DNA from: Tolypeutes matacus
Taxonomy: Eukaryota > Chordata > Mammalia > Cingulata > Chlamyphoridae
Assembly (NCBI GenBank): GCA_026826555.1
Contig: JAKSZT010053887.1
Coordinates: forward strand, 60,967,247 to 61,031,246
Direction: 5' to 3'
Length of the DNA: 64,000 nucleotides
Part shown: piece after piece, positions 11,001 through 23,000 of the stretch
Layout: every line of letters starts with the position of its first letter
Numbering within the stretch: position 1 is the first letter of the stretch
The notes under the pieces: model-generated
Databases searched by the model: none
Seen by the model: the letters and a program-made list of their open reading frames with translations, nothing else
Told to the model about the DNA's origin: nothing
Position numbers and translations under genes: made by a program

Positions 11001-14000
11001 GTTTCCTCCACAAGGTCAGCTGTAGACTATTTCCTGGGGTCTTCTCTCCTTCCTCACGACCAAGCTCCTCTGTGTGCTTGCTTCCTCGGGCTCCAGCATT
11101 AAAACTCAGCTTCAGAACTCCACCTCAGAAAACTCGAACTCTGTCCTTTGCCATGTCTTTTATCTTTGAGATCCCACCCACCAAGGGGCGGGGCTCAACG
11201 CTCTACTGACGTGGCCCAATCAAAGCCCTAATCATAACTTAATCATGCCCAGGTACAGACTAGTTTACAAACATAATCCAATATCTATTTTTGGAATTCA
11301 TAAATAATGCCAAACCACCACACTAGGAAACAGGAAGAGATAGCCTAGCCAAAGGAACAAACAAAATATCCTGATGAGATACAGGATATAAGACAACTAA
11401 TCAATGATAATCATACAAATCTCTTAAACCAATTCAAAAAATTGAAGGGAAATATAACTAAATAGATAAAGCATATTGAGAAGACACTGGGTGACCATAA
11501 AGGACAATTTGAAAACCCGAAAAGGAAAGTAACAGAGCTTATGGGAATGAAAGACACGATGGATGAAATTAAAAATATATTAGAGGAATTTTGAATTAGA
11601 GCAGATTTGAATTGGTTAAAGACAGAATTAGTGATTTTGAGGGCAGAACCTCTGAACTGGAAAAGACAGGATACAGAGAAGAGAATGGAAAAAATGGAAC
11701 AGGGCCTCAAGGAATTGAATGACAACATGAAACACACAGATGTATGTGTTATCAGTGTCCCAGAAGAAGAGAATGGAAAAGGAGCAGAGAGAATATTTGA
11801 GGAAATAATGACCAAAAACTTCCCAACCTTTATGAAAGACATAAATATCAATATCCAAGAAGGACAACACACCCCAAACAGAATAAATTCAAATAGACCT
11901 ACTCCAAGACACCTACTAATCAGAATGACAAATATCAGAGATGAAGATTCTGCAAGCAGCAAGAGAAAAGCAAAGCATCACATACAAGAGAACTTCCATA
12001 AAATTAAATGCCAACCTCTCATCAGAAACCACTGAAGTGAGAAGAAAGTGGTATGATGTATTTAAGGTACTGCCAGCCAGGAATTCTGTATCTAGCAAAG
12101 CTGTCCTTCAAAAATGAGGGTGAGTTTAAATCCTTCATAGACAAATAAGAACTGAGAGAGTATGTTACCAAAACACCAGAATTAAAAGAGATACTAAAGG
12201 GAGTGCTGCATCCTGAAAGGAAAAAACAAGGGTGAGAGACTTGGAGAAGATATAGAAATAAAGATAATTAAGAAGGGTAAATTAAAGGGTAAAAAGACAG
12301 TAGTAAAATTTGACAAAGAAAAGCCAAAGTATAAAATGGAAGAAGTAAGTAAAGCCTTTACGGTTATAACATTGAATGCTAATGGCTTGAACTCTTCAAT
12401 CAAAAGCCATAGACTGATAGAATGGATAAGAAACTATGAGCTGGCTATACACTGTCTACAAGAGACTCATGTCAGACAGAAGGACACAACCAGGTTGAAA
12501 GTGAAAGGTTGGAAAAAGATATTCCACACAAATAGTAACCAAAAAAGAGCTGGAGTAGTGGTACTAATATCAGACAAAATAGATTTTAAATGCAAAACTG
12601 TTATAAGGGATGAAGAAGGTCATTATGTGTTTTTTTAAAAAGATTTATTTATTTCTCCATTTCTCGTCCCCTCTCACTGCTTTTGCTCTCTCCGTCTGCT
12701 CTCTGTGTGTTCTTCTGTGTTTGCTTGTCTTCTCTTTAGGTGGCACCGGGAACTGACCCTGAGACCCTCTGGAGTGGAGAGAGGGTGCTCAATCTCCTGC
12801 GCCACCTCAGCTCCCTGATCTACCATGCCTCCCACTGTCTTCCCTGCATCTCTTTTTGTTGTTGTTGTGTCATCTTGCTGTGCAAGCTTTCCATGCGGGC
12901 CAGCACTTCACGTGGGCCAGCACTCCTATGCAGGCCAGCACCCTCTGTGTGGGCCAGCACTCCACGTGGGCCAGCTCTCCGCTCAGGCTAGCTCGCTGCA
13001 TGGGCCAGCCTGCTTTTCACCAGGAGACCCTGGGAATCAATCCCAGGAACTCTCATATGGCAGACAGGAGCCCAGTCACTTCAGCCACATCTGCTTCCCG
13101 TCATTATGTATTAATAAAAGGGACAATTCACTAAGAAGAATGAACTATAATAAATATTTATGCACCTAACCTGGGTGCCCCAAGATATATGAGGCACACA
13201 CTGGCAAAACTGAAGGGAGAAATAGATTCTCTACAGTAATAATTGAAGACTTTAATACATCACTCACATCATTAGATTGAACAACTAGACAGAAGATCAA
13301 TAAGGAAACAGACCTTGAATAATATGATAAATGAACTAGACCTAACATATTTATAGAGCATCACACCTCAAAACAATAGGATATATATATATAATTTTTT
13401 TTTTTTTTTTTTTTTTTTTACCGGGAGGTCCCGGGGATCGAACCCGGGTCCCTCCATATGGGAGACGGACGCCCAACCAGTTGAGCCACATCCGACCCCA
13501 AAACAATAGGATATATATTCTGTTCAAGTGTCCATGGATACTTCTCCAGGATATACCATATGTTGGGTCACAAAAGACAGGTCTCAATAAATTTTAAAAG
13601 ATTGAAATTATGCGAAACAGTTTCTCTGATCATAACAGAATGAAACTGAAAATCAATAACGGAAAAAGGGAAAATTCACAAATATGTGGAGATTAAAAAG
13701 CACACACTTAAATAATCAGTGAGTCAAAGAAATTGCAAGAGAATTTGGTAAATATCTTGAGATGAACAAAAATGAGAACACTATATTTCAAAATCTATGG
13801 GACAGGGGGGCGGATGTGGCTCAAACGGTTGGGTGTCCGTCTGCTATATGGAGGGACCTGGGTTCGATCCCCGGGACCTCCCGGTAAAATAAAAAAAATA
13901 TATATAGAAGGCACATGGGCTGCCAGGCTCTGTGTGCTGGTGAGCCGCCAGGCCCCAGGAGCCATGCAGCAAGATGATGACGTAACAGGGGAGAGACAAG

Positions 14001-17000
14001 ACGAGATGCTCCGAAAAGCTCCAGAAGCCAGGAGCTGAGGTGGCGCAGGTGGCAGAATACCTCTCTCCTACATCGGAGGTCTCCAGGATCGAATCCTGGT
14101 GAAGACTGGAGGAGGAGGATGAGAAGAGATGGCAGGAAACAGACACGGAGAATTGCCCAGCGAATGGACACAAAACAGCAAATGGGGAAGGGGGGGTTTA
14201 AAATGGATGAAGTAAATAAATAAATCTTAAAAGAGCTTTAAAAAAAAAAAATCTATGGGACACTGCAAAAGCTGTATTGAGTGGGAAATTTATAGCCCTC
14301 AATGCTTACATTAAAAAGAAGAAAGAGCTAAAATTGAAGATCTAATTGCACACCTGGAGGAACTAGAAAAAGAACAGCGAATTAATCACACACCAAGCTG
14401 AAGGAAAGAAATGGTAAAGATCACAGTAGAACAAAATGAAATTGAGAACAAAAACAATAAAGAGAATTAAAAAAAACAAAAACTTGGTTCTTTGAGATCA
14501 ACAAAATAAAAAATCCCTTAGACTGACAAAAAATGAAGATGCAAATAAAATCAGAAATGAGAGGGGGCACATTACCACTGACCCCACAAAAATAAGAAAG
14601 ATCATAAGAGGATACTAAGAGCAACTGTACGCCAAAAAACTAGACACTGTAGATGAGATGGACAAATTTCTATAACATATGAACCACCTTCACTGACCCA
14701 TGAAGAAATAGAAGACCCCAACAAACCAATCACAGGTAAAAAGATTGAAACAGTCATCAGAAACCTCCCAAAGATAAAAAGCCCAGGACCAGATATCTTC
14801 ACAGGTGAATTCTGCCAGTCATTCAAAGATGATTGAATACCAATCTTGCTCAAGCTCTTCCAAAAAATTGAACAGGAAAAAATGTTACCAAACTCATTCT
14901 ATGAAGCCAACTTCACCCTAATACCAAAACCAGCTAAAGATACTATGAAAAAAGAAATTACAGACCATTATCTCTAATGAATATAGATGCAAAAATCCTT
15001 AACAAAAATGCTTGTAAACCAAATCCAAAAGCCATTAAAAGAATTATACACCTTGATCAAGTGGGTTTTACCCCAGGTTTGCAAGGGTGGTTCAACACAA
15101 GAAAATCAATTAATGAGATAAACCACATTGATAAAGAAGAAGAAAAATCACTTGGTCCTCTCTACTGATGCAGGAAAGGCATTTAACAAAATACAGCATA
15201 CTTTTTTGATTAAAAAAACTCCAAAAGATAAGAATAGAAGGAAGCTATCTCAATATGGTAAAGTGCATATATGAAAATCATACAGCTAGCATTGTTTTCA
15301 ATGGTGAAAGATTGAAAGCTTTCCTGCTGAGTTTAGACTCAAGGATAGGATACCCACTGTCACCACTGTTATTCAATATTGTGCTAGATGTTCTAGCTAA
15401 AGCAGTTAGACTAGATAAGGAAAGAAGAGGCACCCAAATAGAAAAGGAAGAAGTAAAACTTTTACTATTCACTGATATTATCCTATATCTAGAAAATCCT
15501 GAAAAATCCATAGCAAAGCTACTAGAACTAATAGACAAGTTCAGCAAAGTAGCAGGATATAAGATTAATATGCATAAGTCAATAGTGTTTCTATACACTA
15601 CTGTAGCCATTGGCCAATTTGATATAATTATGAATTCCAAAAATATAATTGGATCATGCTTGTAAACTGATCTGTTAATCTGGGCATGATTAAGTTATGA
15701 TTAGGGTGTTGACTGGGCCACGTCAGTAGGGGGTTGAGCCCCACCCCTTGGTGGGTGGGGAATCAAATATAAAAGGCATGGCAAGAACAGAGTTGAAGCA
15801 GTTTCTGAGTAGCAGTTTTGATGTTGGAGAAAAGGCCCCAGAAGAAAAGTGAGCCTTTCGCCTGATCGTCTACAGCTAACTTTGTGGAGGAACCAGAAGA
15901 GCTAAGCATGGAGAGAAATGCAGCCCCGGGAAGAGAGGAACACAAGAAGCCTGAACCCTGGCAATTTTTGGCAGCTGTCTTGCTCCAACACGTGGCAATG
16001 AACTTTGGTAAGAAGAAACTTAATGCTTTATGGCCTGGTATCTGTGGACTTCTACCCCAAATAAATACCCATTATAAAGACTAACCCATTTTTGGTATTT
16101 CACATTAGCACCTCTTTGGCTGACTAATACAACTACTGATGTGCAATCTGAGTAGGAAATCAGAAAAAAATTCCCTTTAGAACAGCGACTAAAAGAATCA
16201 AATATTTAGCAAAAAACTTAACCAAGGACATAAAGGACCTGTATTCAGAAAGCTACAAAACATTGCTAAAAGAAGCAAAGAAGACTTAAATAAATGGAAG
16301 AACATTCCATGTTCATGGACTAGAAGACTAAATATTGTTAAGATGTCAGTTCTACCAAAAATTGATTTACAGATTCAATACAATCCCAATAAAATTTCCA
16401 ACAGCCTTTTTAGCAGAAATGGAAAAGCCAATTCTCAAATTTATTTGGAAGGGTAATGGGCCCCAAATAGCCAAAAATGTCTTCAAAAAGAAGAATAAGG
16501 GGAGCAGATATAGCTCAAGTGGTTGAGCACCTGCTTCCTATGAGGACCCAGGTTCAACCCCTAAAAACAAACAAAAAAACCAACTTTCATTGGGGAGCAG
16601 ATGTAGCTCAGTGGTTGAACGCCTGCTTCCCATGTACATGTATGAGGTCCTGGGTTCAATCTTCCATACCTCCTTAAAGAAAAAAATAGGAATCTCACTT
16701 CCTGGCTTTAAAGCATATTCCTTAGATATAGTGGCAAAAACAGCATGGTACTGGCATAAAGACAGACAGACTGACCAATGAAACCGAATTCAGAACTCAG
16801 AAATAGACCCTTGCATCTATGGTCAAGTCATTTTTCACAAGGCTGTCAAGCCCTCCCAGGTAGCCAGAACAGTCTCTTCAACAAATGGTGCTGAGAGAAC
16901 TGGATATCCATATCCAAAAGAATGAGTTAATCTTATACAAAAATTTACTCAAAATGGAACAAGGACCTAAATATAAAAGCAACAACCATAAAACTCCTAG

Positions 17001-20000
17001 AAGAAAATGTAGGAAAACATCTTGAAGATTTTGTAGTAGGCAATAGTTTCTTAAACCTTACAACTAAAATCAGTAAAATGGACAAATGGGACCTCCTCAA
17101 AATTAAACACTTTTGCACCTCACAGGACTTTGTCAAAAAGGTGAAAAGGCAGTTGACTCAGTGGGAGAAAATATTTGGAAATCACATGTCCGATAAGGGT
17201 TTAATATCCAAGATTGAAAGAGATGTTGCAACTCAACAATAAAAAGACAAATGACCCGATTGAAAAATGGGCAAAAGACTTCAATAGACATTTGTCCAAA
17301 TAAGAAATACAAATGGTGAAAAAAACACATGAAAAAATGTTCAGCATTACTAGTTATTAGGGAAATGCAAATCAAAACTACAATGAGATACTTATTAGAA
17401 CGGCTGCTTTTAAAAAGACAGAAAGCTGAAAGTGTTGGAGAGGATGTGGAGTGATAGGAATGCTTATTCACTGTTGATGGGAATGTAGAATGTTAGAGCT
17501 ACTGTAGAGGACTGTTTGGCAGTTTCTAAGGAAGCTGAATATATATTTGACTTGTAAGCTCGCAATACCACTACTAGGTATATACCCCAAAGAACTGTGA
17601 GCAGTGACACGAACAAACATCTGCACACTGATGTTCATTGAGGCATTATTCACAATTGCCAAAAGATGGAAACAACACAGGTGTCCATTAACCAATGAAT
17701 GGATAAAGAAGTTGTGGTGTATACACACATGGAATATTATACAAATGTAAGAAGAAATGAAGTCATGGAGCTTCTGACAGCATTGATGAACCTGGAGGAC
17801 ATCATGTTGAGTGAAGCAAGCCAGACACAAAAGGATAGATACTGTATGCACTATTATGAACTAAATATATTGTGTAAATTCATGGAATTAATTTTCAGAA
17901 TATAAGTCACCAGAAAATAGAATGAAGGTAGAGAATGGAAAGCTGAGGGTTAATCCGTACAGAATTGGTATAAAGGTTGTTTGTAAATCTTTGGGAATGA
18001 ATAGAAATGGTGAAAGCACATCATAGTGTTCATAACTAGCAGAGCTATTATATGGGTATGACAGTGGTTGAAAGGGAAAGTCTAAGGACATGTATATTAC
18101 TAGAAGGAAAACTAAAAAATGTAACATGGGACTGTATAACATAGTGAAACCTCATGTGAAATATGAATATGGTTAATATTGCATATATAAGACAGTTATA
18201 ACAAAATATAAATGCAAATAAACTAGAGAGATGGAAACAGTAATAGTAGCTGTGTATGGCAGGGAAGCATAGAGAGACTGCGAGATGATGAGCTTTTATT
18301 GTTTGTCTGGTTTTTGTTTTTTTTTTAAAGATTTATTTTATTTATTTATTCCCCCACCCCCTTGTTTGCGCTCACTGTCTGCTCTCTGTGTCCATTTGCT
18401 GTGTGCTCTCTGTGTCTGCTTGTCTTCTCTTTACGAGGTTCCTGGAACTGAACCTGGGACCTCCATGTAGGACAGAGGCACTCAATTGCTTGAGCCACCT
18501 CAGCTCCCTGCTTTGTTGTGTCTCTCATTATCTTTCCTCTTTGTGTCTCCTTATTGCGTCATCTTGTTGCATCCTCTCGCTGTGCTTGCCCATTGCACCA
18601 GCTCCCTGTCTTGCTTGTCTTCCCCAGGAGGCACCAGGAACCGAACCCCGAACCTCCCATGTGATAGGCGGGAGCTCAATCGCTTGAGCCACATCCGCTT
18701 CCCTGTCAGTTTTTTTTTTAATTATTATTGGAATAATGAAAATGCTCTAGTAATGACTGAGGTGATGATTGCACAACTGTGTGATTATATTACATACCAT
18801 TGATTGTACACTTTGGATGGATTTATGCTTTATTAATATGTATCAATAAAATTGATTTGTTACAAAAAGGAAAAAAGAAAAATCACTATTGTCATGTTTA
18901 CAAAGGAATTTAGTTTGAACTAAAAGATAATATAAATTGTTGTAGAGTGAATTGTATCGTCTGTTGGATTTTCTATTTCATATAAAATTTTGTCCAATTA
19001 AAATGGAATTATTACTCTGAAAAAAAAGAGTAGAATAAGAGATGGAATTAAACTTTGCAAATATATAAGAAATTATATCACTTTTAAAATAATATATGGA
19101 GCTTCTGGTCATCTAAGATGGTGGCTTAAGACATTCCAGGGTGCTATTCCCTGTAATCTTTCACTAACTGCCCAAACTCTGGAAAACAGTTAAAGGATTG
19201 CAGTAACTAGGTGAGTACCAAATCAAGAAAATGCAGCTTAAAAACATAGTAAAAGCTCATGGCATCATTGCTGTCCCCCACACTTTCCTGTGTACAGTTT
19301 GTAGCTACCATTATGGAACCCTGGCCCTTTTCCAGTGGGAGCAGAGTAACACCTGTGTGCATAGTGGTATGCCTGTATGTCAATGCCAACCTATTAGGTG
19401 GCATCCTGAAAGACTGTCAGGAAGCTCATCTCTGGCTCATCCTTCCAGAACTTGCCCTGGAGGCAGAAGCAGGTTGGGAACAGATAAAACAGTGTAAGAA
19501 ACAATTAAGTAGGCAAAGGATCACCTACTTCAAATCATACCACAGAGCATTGGGGAAGGAGAGAGTCTATTTCATAGAGTACAGGGGGTATTTGAATTCC
19601 TGCAAATGGGGGAATTCCTAAGGCCACATGCAAACACAAGCCCAGGACAAGATGCAGACTCAGAAAAGATGGAGAGAACCCTGCACTCCACATTCACCAT
19701 ATACTGAGCTTCTTTATAGGAGAAGTATACTCTGAAGGAGACCAGCCAACCCAGAGCCAATTTACAAAGACTGCAAAAGATTGTTTTTTGTTTTTTTTTT
19801 AATATGTTGGTTTGTCTTTGGTAGCTCCAGGTACTCAAAGAAGCTAGATAAAAAATTAAGGAAGAGACGGCTCAGGGTCTATATCCCAGAGTTAACTCTT
19901 TATAATATTAAAACATACAGTGTACAGCATATGATTGCTTCTCCAAAGGAAAAAGATACAATCCAGAAGCCACCAATAAAGACGACAAGACTTTGTACAT

Positions 20001-23000
20001 CACAGATAAAGATATATATATTTTTAAAGTTAGTATGCTCAAGGAGATAAAGCACTGAGAAAGAACTAAAGGATATGAGGAAAACAATCAGTGAACAATA
20101 TGGGAATATCTTTGAGATTCCCTATAGAAACTGTAATGAAAAATTCTCTAGAGAATTTCAACAGCAGATTGGAGTTGACAGAAGAATCAATGAACTTGAA
20201 CACAAGGCAATTGAAATGATACAGGCTGAAGAGCAGAAATGAAAAAATGTGAATAGAGCATAAAAGAACTGTGGGACACCATCTAGTTTACCAATATAGG
20301 CATTATGGGAGTGTGAAAGGAGAATAAAGAGAGAAAGGGGCAGAAGGAATATTCAAAGAAATAATGGTAGAAAATGTGCCAAATTTAACAAAAGACATGG
20401 ATATACACAGCCAAGAAGTCATCAAACCCTAAACAATATGAACTCGAAGTGAACTATGCCCAGATACATATTAGTCAAACTGTTGAATGCCAAAGACAGG
20501 GAGAGAATTCTGAAAGCTACAAGAGAAAAGCAGTGAATTATGTGCAAGGGAATTATAAGATTAAGTGCCAATTTCTTGTCAGAAATCATGGAGGCAAGAA
20601 GGCCACAATGGGTAGAGATTCACACAACAGCCTAAGTATTGTTGAATCCCCATCCTGAGAAGATCTGCCACATTTTCTAATGGAATGGCAACAATCCCTC
20701 AAGTACAGGGGCAATGACTAGTGAAGAAGGATGGTCCATTGATGGACTCTTGATAATGATGACTGTGCTTATGAATCTTTTGCTTTTGAATTTGCACTAG
20801 TGTTGTAGGGTGCCTAAGAGTTACCTCCTGAGAGCCTCCTTGTCGCTCAATTGTGGCCTCTCTAAGCCAAACTCAGCATGTGGATGCATTACCTTCCCCC
20901 CAGAGAAGGACACAACTCCCGGGGATGAGCCTCCCTGGCACCGAGGGATTACTACCAAGCACCAGCTGGTGATACAACAGTGAATAAAAGGGGGAAAAGG
21001 TAAAGACAAATGAGTTTATATGGCTAAGAGATTTTAAAGTGAATCGGGAGGTCATCAGAGTGTAACACCTATGCATGTCTCAGCAGGATCTCATAGACGG
21101 CCAAAGTGGGCACTACTCCAAACAGTGGGGCTCCTGAGGGCTCTGGAGACACCCAGGTCCTGCAGTCATAGTGGATAGCTCCAGAGTTTGGTGCTTTGCC
21201 AATGGGCCCTACTTTGGAGATTGTGCCAAGTGTGACAAAGTTGGGCTCAGATGTGACTTCTCTACACATGCCTCTTCTGTCCCTTTTGTTTGAACCTATA
21301 GTTGGTGCTGGAGTTGGTAGGTGTACGTCCAGGAGACTTGAATCTCTGGGCTGTCTATGTGCTGGCTGGGCCCTGAGCCTCAGAGGAGTTGCAGCACCTA
21401 TTCTCTAGTTCATTGGACTCACCCAGGAGAGCTGGCGGGGAGGTGAGGATGGAAAACACCACACCAAGGAACCAAGAGAGTCTATAACTGCAAGCAAGAG
21501 AGTCCCATCCACAGCCATGTGGGATTGAAGTCTCCTCTCAATTAGAGGTGGAGTGGGCATCAACATCCCAGAATCCTCAGAATTGACGAATAAAAGATGG
21601 ACTAGAGTAGACTTACTGGTGTTCTACTATAGACTTATTATGATTCCATAAATTGAAGAAATTATATCATTGATGTGGAGACAGTGTCCAGTGGAGGTGC
21701 TGAAATCAGGGAGAGGGAAAAAGAGGTATATTATGGGGGCATTTTCAGGACTTGGAATTGACCTGGATGACACTGAGGTGACAGATACAGGCCATTATAT
21801 ATCCTCCTATAACCTACAGAATTGAGCGGGAGAGAGTATAAACTACATTGTAAACTAGAGTCCATGCTTAGTGGCAGTGCTCCAAAATATGTTCATCAAT
21901 TGCAATGAATGTATCACACTAATGAAAGAAGTTGCTAATGTGGGGGAAAGTGGCAGGTCTGGGGAGTGGGGCATTTGGGAATCCCTTATATATTTTTATG
22001 GAACAATTTATGTAATCTAAGTATCTTTTAAAAATAAATATATATTTAAAAAATTTTAACCAGCAATATAACCTGCCAAAATGTCAAAGTACTGTGCACT
22101 ATTAAATTAGATTTAAAAATTAAAAAAAAAAAAAAAAAAAGGCCTGCTGAAAAAATAAACTGCTGAAAGGAGACAATTGCCAATCAAGAATTTTATATCC
22201 AACGAGAGTCTTTCAAAATGAGGGCTAGATTAAGACATTCCCAGATGAACAAAAGCTGAGGGACCTGCCCTACAAGCAATGTTAAAGGGAATGCTTCAGA
22301 TTGAAAGGAAAGGACACTACACAGTGGATTGAAGCAGCATGAAGAAATAAAGACCTCCAATAAAGGTAACCATATGGGTAATTATAAATGCCAGTACTAT
22401 AGTATTTTTTTTGATATGTAACTTCACTTTTTACTTCATGTTCTAAAATGCAAATGGATAAAAAGTAATGCTAAATCTACAGTTTTGGACAATGTATAAA
22501 GCTATAATTTGTAACAAGCACAACAAAAAGATGAGGGACCAGAGCAGTATAGAAACAGTGTATGTGGTATTGAAGTTAAGTTGGTATCAAATAAAATGTG
22601 ATTGGTATAATTTTAGGTAATTTTAGGATGTTAAATTTAAGCCCCATGGTAACCACAAAGAAAATATATGAAAAATATATTCAGAAAGAAATGAGAAGGC
22701 ACTCAATATCATACAATACAAAAAAATCAAATAAATATGAAGGCAGTCATGAAAGAATTGAGGGACAAAAAAGGTTTAAGACTTACAAAAACCAAATAAC
22801 AAAATGGCAAAAGAAGGTCCTGCATTACCAGTAGTTCTTTTAAATGTAAATGGATTAAACTCTAGTGAAAAGACAGTTTGGCAGAATGAGTTAATAAGCA
22901 TGACCTAACTGTGTGCTGTTTACAGAGATTCACCTTAAGTTCAAAAACACAAGTAGATTGAAAGTGAAAGGATGGGGAAAAAATATACCACATAAGCAGT

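Larger units (their letters stand above)
9196..19023 (+). mobile_element. Long sense L1 with 5' end, ORF1, ORF2 and tail, heavily interrupted
   Basis: The 5' end 'ggggagttctgggaagatgg' is typical of L1. ORF1 remnants lie around 11400-12230. ORF2 begins near 12336 with an endonuclease segment ([32 protein letters not shown]). RT pieces lie at 14977-15665 and the C-terminal part reaches about 17130. The 3' UTR ends with an A-rich tail near 19020. A perfect 13-base duplication aaaagagtagaat flanks it (9183-9195 and 19024-19036). It is dead: there are many frameshifts and stops, and the catalytic FADD box reads FTDI. Nested inside are the H2A.Z retrocopy, two solo LTRs and several SINEs. Confidence 0.88.

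Noticed and set aside
16591..16685. tRNA-like sequences with A- and B-box text at many sites
   Set aside because: Each is followed by an A-rich tail, flanked by target duplications and repeated across the window, so they are SINE heads and not tRNA genes.
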